Source: an uncultured Oscillospiraceae bacterium | GTDB lineage: Bacteria; Bacillota; Clostridia; UBA1212; SIG427 | NCBI GenBank assembly: GCA_902465325.1 | Contig: CABQMV010000029.1 | Span: 1 to 16,983 of the forward strand | DNA: 16,983 nt | Reading direction: 5' to 3' | Shown: in pieces, positions 1 through 8,128 of the stretch | How the letters are laid out: the number at the start of each line of letters is the position of its first letter | Position numbering within the stretch: the first letter of the stretch is position 1 | Notes under the pieces: model-generated | Told to the model about the DNA's origin: nothing | Databases searched by the model: none | The model's input: only the letters and a program-made list of their open reading frames with translations | Program-made: the position numbers and the translations under genes

Positions 1-1570
1 CGCCGCCGGTGCCGTCTAACCTGTATGTGTACAGGCCGTACTGTTCATTGACACAGCCGTCAAAATACAGAAGGCCGTCTGCAATGCAGAAAGCTCCCGT
101 TCCCAGCTGAAAGCCCTCCACTGGAGAGGAGAGTCCGGTTTCCCTGTGGAGACGGTACAGCAGAATCTTTGGATTGCCGTCTTCGTCATAGGATTTTAAA
201 TCAAAATAAAGGGAATCCTTTGTTATTTCAAAGGTATAGGCTTCCTCTGTATATACCAGTTCTATTCCGCTTTTGCCATTAAATTCCGTTACATAATAAA
301 TTCCCTTTCCTGCCCCTGCTGAAAAATACAGAAGCGATTCCGGCGAAAATTTCATCATATACCGGTACGGCGAAAGCCCCATGCCGGAGAAATAGGTGAG
401 ATCTTCTGACTGCAGATCAATAGAGACAAGGGTTTCCTCTCGCGTTCCGTCTAGGTTGATCCTGCTGATTCCGCCGGCAGTAGAGAAATAAATCTTATCC
501 TGAAACAGAGTCATGCAGGTTCCCGGATTTTCAGTTAGCTTGCGATTTTCGGTTCCGTCTGGGTTCACTATATACAGATAACCGTCTGCCAGATTTCGGT
601 AATAGAGTCTGACTCCATCCGTTATTAATTCTTTTATAGGAAAATCTAAGAGCTGCCGGCTTTCTTTGGTCTCGCTGCTGTATATCCAAAGGGTATTTTC
701 ATCTTGGGTGTTCTGATAAAAGGTATCGTTTCCCAGACGGGCAATTGCTATGCGGTTGCCAAACTGAACATCCACCGAGGGTTTCTCCGGATTGTTGTTG
801 AGAACATTGGTTACCAGAAGGACAATGATATTGGCAACGACAATGACGGAGACCGTTATGATTGCCGCTATCGTACGGCGCTTTTTACGCGTTTGTCTAA
901 TATGTTTTTCCTCTATGGCCTTTTCTTTATCCTGGTCTGTATAGACCAGATCTTCCGAGGCCAGATTCAGCTCCTCGTGACTAATATGGGAGAGCGGACT
1001 GCTGTACTGGAAAAGAATCCGATCCCATACGTCCGGCACGATAGCGGCAATGTCATGGGTGATATGAGAGGGGAGCTGTGCCTTTTCAATATTTGGAATC
1101 TTTTCTGCCAGACGGTTAAGCCCCCGCTTATACTCTTTTCTGCAGGCGTTTGTTTTGTACCACAGCAGCTTGGCAATATCTTTTTTACTGATCTGAGAAA
1201 GACAGCGGACCATCATAATAGCAGCCCGGTCGTTTTTACTGTGATTGACCAGTTCCATTAAAACTCTGGACAGATTATCCTGCTTCGGCGATAGGGCTTT
1301 TTGCCTGAGACTGGCGTCATGAAGCGCATTGGTTGCAATATTCTTTGCCATATCCAGAATCCAGTATTCGGCAGAAAGCTCTGTGTCAAAAAGATAGGCT
1401 AAGGTAATAATCCTTCTGTAGGTTTCTGCTAACACCTCTGCTGCCAGTCCTGTGTCCTTTACAATGGCCAGTGCCAGTCCAAACACCTCTGCCGCTGTTT
1501 TTTCATATAATGTCCGCAGATCCTCGCGGGATTCTTTTGCTATGCCGACTACCAAAAATTCAAGCTCCAA
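1..1570 (-). CDS. Sigma-factor-like protein with a membrane segment and extracytoplasmic propeller-like domain, partial
   Basis: The minus frame is open from about 1615 to the window edge, so the 3' end of the gene is missing. Counting from a TTG start at 1570, residues 10-90 resemble sigma region 2 and residues 113-160 look like a region 4 helix-turn-helix ending in a basic stretch. A basic linker (about 225-232) precedes one transmembrane helix (about 233-254). The rest is extracytoplasmic, with repeated short motifs such as LYYRNLADGYLYIVNPDGTE and ISRINLDGT, typical of DUF5050-type beta-propellers. The TTG is preferred because AGAGGTG (complement of 1579-1585) lies 8 bases upstream; an in-frame ATG at 1615 has no good ribosome site. 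Inferred role: a membrane-tethered transcription regulator sensing outside conditions. Whether the sigma-like part still binds RNA polymerase is unknown. Confidence 0.7.
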   Translation of the reverse strand, partial: MELEFLVVGIAKESREDLRTLYEKTAAEVFGLALAIVKDTGLAAEVLAETYRRIITLAYLFDTELSAEYWILDMAKNIATNALHDASLRQKALSPKQDNLSRVLMELVNHSKNDRAAIMMVRCLSQISKKDIAKLLWYKTNACRKEYKRGLNRLAEKIPNIEKAQLPSHITHDIAAIVPDVWDRILFQYSSPLSHISHEELNLASEDLVYTDQDKEKAIEEKHIRQTRKKRRTIAAIITVSVIVVANIIVLLVTNVLNNNPEKPSVDVQFGNRIAIARLGNDTFYQNTQDENTLWIYSSETKESRQLLDFPIKELITDGVRLYYRNLADGYLYIVNPDGTENRKLTENPGTCMTLFQDKIYFSTAGGISRINLDGTREETLVSIDLQSEDLTYFSGMGLSPYRYMMKFSPESLLYFSAGAGKGIYYVTEFNGKSGIELVYTEEAYTFEITKDSLYFDLKSYDEDGNPKILLYRLHRETGLSSPVEGFQLGTGAFCIADGLLYFDGCVNEQYGLYTYRLDGTGG

Positions 1571-1633
1571 CCGCTGGTCACCTCTACTATTTTTTATGAT
1601 AAGACATTTTAGCATAAAAATGTTTTTTTGGCC

Positions 1634-1666
1634 ATTATATTCTTTTTTCCTGTTTTGTGGTATACT
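1634..1666. promoter_or_regulatory. Overlapping divergent promoters
   Basis: On the plus strand TATACT (1661-1666), preceded by TGG as an extended -10, lies about 35 bases before the NfeD-like start. On the minus strand TATAAT (complement of 1634-1639) faces the sigma-like gene. The -10 of each lies roughly where the -35 of the other would be, so the two polymerase footprints would collide. Neither has a convincing -35. The NfeD-like gene has AAAGGAG at 1682-1688. Confidence 0.45.
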
Positions 1667-1700
1667 TTGAATAACTTACAGAAAGGAGCTATACCGTTAT

Positions 1701-2402
1701 ATGAGCTGGTGGAACGAAATTACATTTACAGAACAGATTTTGTACATAATAGCTGCGTCTTCCACAATTATTCTGTTGATTCAGACGGTTCTGTCTATGA
1801 TAGGCTTTGACAGCGACGCCGCGGAACTGCCCGGTGCCCCTGATTTTACCGAGGGAGGAGGCTTTTCGGAGGCTGCGGACCTGGGCGATCTGACAGATGC
1901 CAATCCAGACGGTGTTTTTGACGGCAACGGAACGCCCAATGAAGGAGGCTTTAACAGCTCTGATACAGCGGGCCTGAGAATTTTTACTGTCCGGGGAATG
2001 CTTTCCTTTTTCTCTATCGGATCCTGGGTTACTATCGTTGTATATAAAGCGTTAACGAACTTTTATTTGGCCTTTGGCATTGGAATTCTGGCAGGACTGC
2101 TTACCATGTTTTTAATTGCTAAGGGATTTCAGCTGGCAATGCGGCTGCAGAGCTCCGGCAATATTGATTTAAGAAATGCTGTGGGCGTTGTGGGGGAGGT
2201 TTATCTGACGATCCCGCCCAAGGGAGAAGGCAAGGGGAAGGTCAGCGTAGTGGTGCAGGAACGGCTGAAGGTATATGATGCCATCGCCTATGAAGACAAT
2301 AAAATTTCTACGGGAAGAGATATCAAGGTACTGGATGTATTAGGACCTGACCTTCTTCTAGTAGAAAGTACAGAGAAAGAACAGAAAAAGCAGGAGGCGT
2401 AG
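1701..2402 (+). CDS. NfeD-family membrane protein (YuaF-like)
   Basis: This 233-residue protein has a first membrane helix at about 13-33, an acidic and Gly-rich loop (37-90), two more helices at about 98-117 and 121-145, and a C-terminal soluble domain (about 157-222) with the small beta-barrel (OB-fold) pattern of NfeD proteins, beginning NAVGVVGEVYLTIPPKG. It ends in a charged KEQKKQEA tail. The flotillin-like gene begins two bases after its stop, with its AGGAGG site inside this gene's 3' end, so the pair is translationally linked. In Bacillus the comparable pair is yuaF with floT (yuaG), where the NfeD partner works with flotillin in membrane microdomains. Family assignment is strong; the exact job in this organism is inferred. 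Confidence 0.85.
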   Translation: MSWWNEITFTEQILYIIAASSTIILLIQTVLSMIGFDSDAAELPGAPDFTEGGGFSEAADLGDLTDANPDGVFDGNGTPNEGGFNSSDTAGLRIFTVRGMLSFFSIGSWVTIVVYKALTNFYLAFGIGILAGLLTMFLIAKGFQLAMRLQSSGNIDLRNAVGVVGEVYLTIPPKGEGKGKVSVVVQERLKVYDAIAYEDNKISTGRDIKVLDVLGPDLLLVESTEKEQKKQEA

Positions 2403-2404
2403 AG

Positions 2405-3727
2405 ATGGAAACAGAGACCCTTTTCATGATTGGTGCTATTATTATTGTTGTATTTGGATTTTTGATTTTTATATTCGGACGGTACAGAAAATGTCCCTCG
2501 GATAAAGTAATGGTTATCTACGGAAAGGTGGGGAACAACAAGGACGGGACCTCTAAATCGGCGAAATGCATTCATGGCGGAGCGTCCTTTATCTGGCCGG
2601 TCATCCAGTCCTATCAATATCTTGACCTGACCCCCATTGCGATTAATGTACCTTTGAAAAATGCCCTTTGCCGGCAGAATATCAGAATTGATGTTCCCTC
2701 CAGCTTTACAGTAGGGATTTCCACAGAGCCGGGAATTATGCAAAATGCTGCAGAGCGCCTTTTGGGAATGAAGCTGGCAGAGGTCCAGGAGCTGGCGAAG
2801 GATATTATATTTGGTCAGCTGCGGCTGATTAATGTAAATGTAACAGATATTACAGATGAGTCCGGCTATATAGAGGCCTTGGGAAAAGAGGCTGCTGCCC
2901 GGGCCATTAACGATGCAAAAAAGAGTGTGGCCGAAAAAAACAGAGACGGATCTATCGGTGAAGCAAATGCCATACGGGATCAGCGTGTGGCGGTGGCTTC
3001 TGCGGATGCGGCTGCCATTGAAGGAGAAAACGAAATACAGATCCAGGTGGCGAATTCTGCGGCTACGCGCCGGGAAAAGGAAGCCGAGGCTCTGTGCCGG
3101 GCCACTGCTGCCGAGAAGGTACAGTCTGCCAATGCCCTGAAGGAGGCCTATGCGGCGGAGCAGGAGGCAGAGGTCGTGCGTGCCCAGAAGGAGAAGGCTA
3201 CTTTAGAGGCAAACGAGCTGGTAAAAGCAGAGGTTGAGAAAAGAAGAGTTGAGCTGGCGGCTGAGGCTGAGGCTGAGCAGATCAGGAGAAAAGCCAAAGG
3301 TGAAGCCGATGCGATTTTTATGAAAATGGAGGCGGAGGCCCGGGGTATGCAGGAAATCCTGCAAAAGCAGGCGGAGGGTTTTGCCGATGTTGTACAGGCA
3401 GCCGGAGGAAAGGCGGACGATGCGGTGAAGCTGATTCTGGCAGATAAGATGGAGGATCTCATCCGCATCCAGGTAGAGGCCGTCAAGAACCTGAAAATTG
3501 ATAAGGTAACGGTATGGGACAGTATGAGTGGAAAAGACGGAAGCTCCACTACCTCTAATTTTTTATCGGGCCTGATGAAATCTGTGCCTCCTATGCAGGA
3601 AATGTTTGACATGGCGGGAATGGATTTGCCCTCATTTCTTGGGAAGAAGAAAGAATCTGCCCCTGTCATAGAAGCGGAGGAAGCGGCTGTACAGCCTGAT
3701 GAAGCCGGCGGGCAGACATCGTTATAA
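2405..3727 (+). CDS. Flotillin-like SPFH/band-7 protein with an apparent internal deletion
   Basis: The 440-residue protein has one N-terminal membrane helix (about 7-25), an SPFH/band-7 region (about 28-175) and a long Ala/Glu/Lys-rich coiled coil (about 165-330) rich in AEAEAEQ- and EKE-type repeats, then a conserved flotillin C-terminal part containing VEAVKNLKIDKVTVWDS. Flotillins organise membrane microdomains and oligomerise through the coiled coil. Oddity: residues 137-142 (GQLRLI) run straight into NVNVTDITDESGYIEALG. In FloT-type proteins these segments are separated by a helix of roughly 35 residues (GSMTVEEI...LAKMGL in B. subtilis as recalled). The reading frame is kept, so a protein can be made, but the SPFH core should be altered. 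It is the second gene of the NfeD operon and is followed by a terminator. Confidence 0.85.
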   Translation: METETLFMIGAIIIVVFGFLIFIFGRYRKCPSDKVMVIYGKVGNNKDGTSKSAKCIHGGASFIWPVIQSYQYLDLTPIAINVPLKNALCRQNIRIDVPSSFTVGISTEPGIMQNAAERLLGMKLAEVQELAKDIIFGQLRLINVNVTDITDESGYIEALGKEAAARAINDAKKSVAEKNRDGSIGEANAIRDQRVAVASADAAAIEGENEIQIQVANSAATRREKEAEALCRATAAEKVQSANALKEAYAAEQEAEVVRAQKEKATLEANELVKAEVEKRRVELAAEAEAEQIRRKAKGEADAIFMKMEAEARGMQEILQKQAEGFADVVQAAGGKADDAVKLILADKMEDLIRIQVEAVKNLKIDKVTVWDSMSGKDGSSTTSNFLSGLMKSVPPMQEMFDMAGMDLPSFLGKKKESAPVIEAEEAAVQPDEAGGQTSL

Positions 3728-3738
3728 TATTTGTTTTA

Positions 3739-3780
3739 TAAAGCCGCCCGGTATGTGCAATACAGACCGGGCGGCTTTTT
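3739..3780 (+). terminator. Rho-independent terminator after the flotillin operon
   Basis: A perfect 12-base-pair GC-rich stem (AAGCCGCCCGGT at 3741-3752 pairing with ACCGGGCGGCTT at 3766-3777) encloses a 13-base loop and ends in a run of five T (3776-3780). Flanking A/T pairs can lengthen the stem. It begins 11 bases after the flotillin stop. Confidence 0.95.
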
Positions 3781-3815
3781 GATAACTTCCTGTTTTCCGT
3801 CCGCTTTTTTCTGCA

Positions 3816-3845
3816 TTGACTGACCTTTCCGTCTTATGATAAAAT
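3816..3845 (+). promoter_or_regulatory. Sigma-A type promoter of the symporter gene
   Basis: TTGACT (3816-3821) and TAAAAT (3840-3845) are separated by 18 bases and lie just after the upstream terminator. The start at 3880 follows AAGGAGAG (3869-3876). Confidence 0.65.
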
Positions 3846-3879
3846 TTATACATCTTTTATTGCTGAATAAGGAGAGTAT

Positions 3880-5328
3880 ATGGCTGCTTTTTTTGAGGAA
3901 TTGGGAAAAACAATTGCCGTTGTAAATGAAAAGGTATATGACGTAGTAGGCGGAATTCCACTGGTTCTCCTCCTGTTTTTAGTAGGGATTTTTATGACAG
4001 CAGGTACCGGCTTTTTTCAGGTCAGACATTTTGGATATACCATGAAGAAGACGATTTTTGCTGTATTTCATGACAGAAGGGTTACAAAGACAGAGGATCA
4101 TAAGGCCATTTCACAGTTTCAGGCGCTGTCTACGGCTTTAGCGGCCACAGTAGGCTCGGGGAATATTGTGGGAGTGGCCACTGCCATTGCCTCCGGAGGT
4201 CCCGGCGCAGTATTTTGGATGTGGCTGTCTGCTTTCTTTGGTATGATGACCAATTTTTCAGAAAATGTACTGGGAATCTATTTTCGCCATAAAAATGAAA
4301 AAGGAGAATGGGTGGGCGGTCCCATGCACTACTTGGAGAAGGGCGTCCATGTCAAATGGCTGGGAATCATTTTTTCAGTTTTTTGTCTTTTGGCCTCCTT
4401 TGGCATAGGCAATCTGGTGCAGGTGAACAATATATCCAGTTCTCTTAAGAACAGCTTCCAGATTCCTCAGCTTATAACCGGTGTTGCCGTTGCGCTGTTT
4501 GTCGGTTTTATTATATTGGGCGGGTTAAAAAGGATTGCTGCCGTTACGGAGAAGCTGGTGCCGTTTATGGCTATTGTGTACATAGCCGGGGCGCTGCTGG
4601 TTGTATTGTTTCATCTTCCGGAGGTCCCGTTGGCCTTTCGGGAAATTTTTATGCAGGCTTTCAGCTTCCGGTCTGCCGGCGGCGGAATTATGGGGTATAT
4701 GATTGCCCGAGCTATCCGTTTTGGCGTAGCCAGAGGCGTTTTTTCCAATGAGGCGGGGCTGGGCTCATCTGTAATGGTACATGCCTCCTCTGATGTGAAG
4801 GAGCCTGTGATCCAGGGCATCTGGGGGATTTTTGAGGTGTTTTTTGATACCATTGTGATCTGTACGCTGACGGCGCTGGCAATTTTAACTACCGGAGTAC
4901 ATGAGGCGGGTATTTATCAGGCAAATAACTATACTGCCGCTGCATTCACCACGGTATTTGGCTCTGCCGGCGGTTATATTGTTTCCTTTTGTATTTTGCT
5001 GTTTGCTCTTTCCACCATACTGGGCTGGTCCGTCTACGGCAGCAGGGCAGTAGAATATCTGTGGGGAAGCAAAGGGGTCATTTTCTATAAAGTTGTTTTT
5101 GTGCTTTTGCTTGTTCTGGGGGCTGTACAGCAAATGGATCTGCTCTGGGCGCTGGCAGATACCTTTAACAGCCTTATGGCCATTCCCAATCTGATAGGCG
5201 TTTTGCTTCTCTCCGGGACGGTATTTCAAATAACCAAAAATTATTGTAATAGAACGTTTAAAGGCTTGAAGGTCAGTCCTATGTTATCTTATGGGGATAA
5301 AACGATGAAAGGAAAGGTGAGTAAGTAA
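3880..5328 (+). CDS. Alanine/glycine:cation symporter (AGCS family)
   Basis: The 482-residue, strongly hydrophobic protein has about ten or eleven membrane helices and the usual length for the family. The hallmark region is at residues 85-135: TALAATVGSGNIVGVATAI, then GGPGAVFWMWLSAFFGM and the NFSENVLGIYFR segment. A second conserved part, GVARGVFSNEAGLGSS, lies near residues 284-299. Family members import alanine or glycine with Na+ or H+; the exact substrate cannot be read from the sequence. It has its own promoter and AAGGAGAG ribosome site. The stop codon is one base before the next start, which links it to the secreted dockerin protein downstream; the pairing is unusual and its meaning is unknown. 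Confidence 0.93.
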   Translation: MAAFFEELGKTIAVVNEKVYDVVGGIPLVLLLFLVGIFMTAGTGFFQVRHFGYTMKKTIFAVFHDRRVTKTEDHKAISQFQALSTALAATVGSGNIVGVATAIASGGPGAVFWMWLSAFFGMMTNFSENVLGIYFRHKNEKGEWVGGPMHYLEKGVHVKWLGIIFSVFCLLASFGIGNLVQVNNISSSLKNSFQIPQLITGVAVALFVGFIILGGLKRIAAVTEKLVPFMAIVYIAGALLVVLFHLPEVPLAFREIFMQAFSFRSAGGGIMGYMIARAIRFGVARGVFSNEAGLGSSVMVHASSDVKEPVIQGIWGIFEVFFDTIVICTLTALAILTTGVHEAGIYQANNYTAAAFTTVFGSAGGYIVSFCILLFALSTILGWSVYGSRAVEYLWGSKGVIFYKVVFVLLLVLGAVQQMDLLWALADTFNSLMAIPNLIGVLLLSGTVFQITKNYCNRTFKGLKVSPMLSYGDKTMKGKVSK

Positions 5329-5329
5329 A

Positions 5330-7600
5330 ATGCGCGGTATTGTTATGAAAAAGCATGGCATTTTTGGGATTTTTCTTATCTGCTTTGTTATATTAGCAAG
5401 CACTTCGGTATTACAGGCAAAAGTGGAAAGGCTGGAGTTCCAGTACGAAAGCGGGTACAGCTGGGAGGGGGAGTATATCTACGGAGCTTATCCCAATGAG
5501 ACTGTGCAGTATCTGTTTGAGATGGCTCAGGATACTTCTGTTATCCGGGTGCGGAATGCAGCAGGAAATTTTATCAGCGGCAATGCAAAGCTCTATACAG
5601 GGATTAAGGTGCAGCTGTATGCGTACAATACAGTATGGGATGAGTCGTCTCTGGTAATGCTGGGAGATATCAACGGAGACGGAAAAATAAATTCAGCAGA
5701 CTATATTCGGCTGAAGCGGTATTTTTCCGGTACAGAGCTTGCCGGTGCCTATTATGAGGCGGCGGATCTGAATGGAGACGACAGACTGATGTCTGCAGAT
5801 TATATTAAACTGAAGTCCTACTTCGGCGGAAAACTGGAACTGTTTCCCCAGAAAGGCGGCGAGGCTCCTGAGCCTACTCCGGTACAGAAGTATACAGGTC
5901 CCTATTCCGAGTATAATGGCGCCTATGGAGGTGTAGATGATTTAGGACGGGAGCAGTACTATGAGACACAGGTATCGACAGGCAGTCGGGAAAAGGATGT
6001 GGGGATTTTTTATTTCCTCTGGCAGGGGCAGCACGGTACCTCAGGTCCCTACGATAATAATAAGATTGTGGCTTCCCATCCGGAGGCCCTTCTTTCGGAG
6101 GCTAACTGGAAGGCAGCCGGCGGCGGGAACCGGGGCGCCCATCATTTCTGGGGCGAGCCTTTATTTGGCTACTATACGATGAACGACACCTGGGTTATGC
6201 GGAAGCACGTGCAGATGCTGACGGCAGCGGGAGTTGACTATCTGGTATTCGATACAACCAATGGATATACTTATGATGCCCAGGCGCTTAAGCTTTTGTC
6301 TGTATTAGACGAGTATTCTCAGCAGGGCTGGGATGTGCCCCAGATCGCTTATATGACCCATTCAAATTCCTGGGAGACCATGCAGCAGATCTATGAAAAT
6401 ATCTATGCCGCTCATCCGGAATATTCCCATCTTTGGTATCTGTATAACGGGAAGCCTATGATCATAGGCTCTAATCCTACAGAGGAGGTTAGAAACTTTT
6501 TTACCGTCAAGACGGATCAGTGGCCCAATGCCTCCAAAGCGCCTAACGGATTTCCGTGGATGGAATTCAGCCGGTGGCTGACAGCGGATTCTGTATACGG
6601 CCTTCAGGGGAAGAAGGAGATTATGAATGTGTCTCTGGCCCAGCACAACGCTACGGTTCAGTTCAGCAATACAGCTTGGTACGGGGGGAATGACCGCTCC
6701 AGGAATTATACAGGAACCTTTATAAAAGGCCTGACTTCGGAACAGGCACTGCTTCAGGGTACGAACTTTGCCATTGGCTTTGACTATGCTCTGTACCAGG
6801 ATCCTGAAAATATCTTTATTACAGGCTGGAATGAATGGGTGGCACAAAGACAGGCCTCTGACAGCAATGCCATTGTATTTGTAGACTGTGCAGATCCCAA
6901 TAACAGCCGGGATGCCGAGCCTATGAACGGGGTTTTAAAGGACAACTACTATATGCAGATGACCAATCTGATTAAAGAGTTTAAGAATGCCGCTCCTAGA
7001 GTGGATGTGGGAGAGAATACGACTATTGATATAAATGGAAGTTTTGCTCAATGGGATTCTGCTACAGCCAACTATACGGATTTTACCGGAGATACTGTGG
7101 ACAGAAATGAAAAAGGCTTTGGCAATATCCTGTATACGGATACCAGCGGAAGAAACGATTTTTCTCTCATGAAGGTGGCAAAGGATGCGGATACGGTATA
7201 CTTTTATGTAAAGACTGTGTCAGACATTGTCGGAGAGGGAAGCGGACAGTGGATGAATCTGTTTATACGCAGCGGTACTTCCGGCAGCGCCTCCTGGGAG
7301 GGCTTTGACTATGTGATTAACCGCACTGCGCCGGTGGACGGCAAAATGACGGTAGAAAAGAACCTGGGCGGCTGGAGCTGGGAGAAAGCAGGGACGGTAT
7401 CCTACAAGCAGGAAGGGAACCAACTGATGCTGGCAGTGCCTAAGGCTATGCTGGGAATTGCCTCTGATGACCTGATCGACCTGCAGTTTAAATGGGCGGA
7501 TAACTGCGGAGACAGTGGGGATGTGATGACCTTCTATACCAAGGGAGATGCAGCTCCTTACGGAAGGTTTACTTATATTTACAGTGAAAAGGTAAAATAG
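5330..7600 (+). CDS. Secreted dockerin-bearing GH99/WbsX-like glycan-active protein
   Basis: This 756-residue protein has a signal peptide (about 1-30). Residues 31-111 form a small module like the X modules that precede dockerins, then a type I dockerin (112-168) with two calcium loops, DINGDGKINSAD and DLNGDDRLMSAD, each followed by a Y-I-(R/K)-L-K helix. The main domain (about 185-552) resembles GH99-like/WbsX TIM barrels: DVGIFYFLWQG at the start, GVDYLVFDTTN, a GKPMIIG strand and the closing FITGWNEW motif. The C-terminus (about 562-752) looks like a CBM9/DOMON-type beta-sandwich starting with IDINGSFAQWDS. Substrate and catalytic residues cannot be assigned. AAAGGTGA (5313-5320), 9 bases upstream, supports the first ATG over the ATG at 5345. 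The dockerin implies binding to a cohesin, and one is encoded in this window. Confidence 0.75.
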   Translation: MRGIVMKKHGIFGIFLICFVILASTSVLQAKVERLEFQYESGYSWEGEYIYGAYPNETVQYLFEMAQDTSVIRVRNAAGNFISGNAKLYTGIKVQLYAYNTVWDESSLVMLGDINGDGKINSADYIRLKRYFSGTELAGAYYEAADLNGDDRLMSADYIKLKSYFGGKLELFPQKGGEAPEPTPVQKYTGPYSEYNGAYGGVDDLGREQYYETQVSTGSREKDVGIFYFLWQGQHGTSGPYDNNKIVASHPEALLSEANWKAAGGGNRGAHHFWGEPLFGYYTMNDTWVMRKHVQMLTAAGVDYLVFDTTNGYTYDAQALKLLSVLDEYSQQGWDVPQIAYMTHSNSWETMQQIYENIYAAHPEYSHLWYLYNGKPMIIGSNPTEEVRNFFTVKTDQWPNASKAPNGFPWMEFSRWLTADSVYGLQGKKEIMNVSLAQHNATVQFSNTAWYGGNDRSRNYTGTFIKGLTSEQALLQGTNFAIGFDYALYQDPENIFITGWNEWVAQRQASDSNAIVFVDCADPNNSRDAEPMNGVLKDNYYMQMTNLIKEFKNAAPRVDVGENTTIDINGSFAQWDSATANYTDFTGDTVDRNEKGFGNILYTDTSGRNDFSLMKVAKDADTVYFYVKTVSDIVGEGSGQWMNLFIRSGTSGSASWEGFDYVINRTAPVDGKMTVEKNLGGWSWEKAGTVSYKQEGNQLMLAVPKAMLGIASDDLIDLQFKWADNCGDSGDVMTFYTKGDAAPYGRFTYIYSEKVK

Positions 7601-7618
7601 TCGGGAGAAAAAACAGCT

Positions 7619-8128
7619 ATGATATTACTGGCGATAGAAGGGCCTTGCTGCAGCGGCAAAACTACCTTTGCCGGCCAACTGGCAGAGAAGTATGACTGCA
7701 ATGTGTTTCATATGGACGATTTTTTTCTGAGGCCTTTTCAGCGTACAGAAGCACGCTTCAATATGCCGGGCGGCAATATTGACTGGGAAAGATTTTCTGA
7801 GGAGGTGCTGGTTCCCTTAAAGGAGAACCGGCCCTTCTCCTTTCGTCCCTTTTGCTGCTGTACAATGGAACTTGGTGAAAAAATTGATGTAATGCCCAAG
7901 GAGATTAATGCTATAGAGGGCTCCTATTCTATGCATCCCTGTCTCAGAAGCTTTTATACGGACAGTGTTTTTCTGACTGTATCGCCGGAGGAACAGCTGC
8001 GCAGACTGAAGGAAAGAGAGACGCCTGAAAGCTTTCAGCGCTTTTTAACAAAATGGCTGCCCATGGAGCAGCGGTACTTTGAGGCCTTTAAGCCCTGGAC
8101 CTTTTGCGGCCATGTCTTTTCCGTCTGA
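7619..8128 (+). CDS. Uridine-kinase-like P-loop NTPase
   Basis: The 169-residue protein begins with a beta strand and a Walker A loop GPCCSGKTT (residues 8-16), followed by HMDDFFL (31-37), the Asp-rich second motif of the uridine kinase/phosphoribulokinase group, and a NIDWERF segment. INAIEGSYSMHP (about 96-107) resembles the strand and Tyr region of these kinases, and LRRLKERE (128-135) a lid. It probably phosphorylates a nucleoside or another small molecule, or acts as a regulatory NTPase; the substrate is unknown. It starts 18 bases after the dockerin protein's stop, with GGGAG at 7603-7607, so it is probably the last gene of that operon. Its last 41 bases overlap the end of the convergent YihY gene. 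The C-terminal residues (PWTFCGHVFSV) lack obvious family features. Confidence 0.75.
   Translation: MILLAIEGPCCSGKTTFAGQLAEKYDCNVFHMDDFFLRPFQRTEARFNMPGGNIDWERFSEEVLVPLKENRPFSFRPFCCCTMELGEKIDVMPKEINAIEGSYSMHPCLRSFYTDSVFLTVSPEEQLRRLKERETPESFQRFLTKWLPMEQRYFEAFKPWTFCGHVFSV

Noticed and set aside
704..1261. Plus-strand open frame of 185 codons opposite the sigma-like gene.
   Set aside because: It is antisense to a better-supported minus-strand gene with recognisable domains, has no ribosome site, and its product resembles nothing.
2288..2743. Minus-strand open frame of 151 codons across the NfeD/flotillin junction.
   Set aside because: It is fully antisense to two clear family members and has no domain features.
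3148..3669. Minus-strand open frame of 173 codons rich in Ser and Ala.
   Set aside because: This is the usual mirror of an Ala/Glu/Lys-rich coiled coil (flotillin) on the opposite strand.
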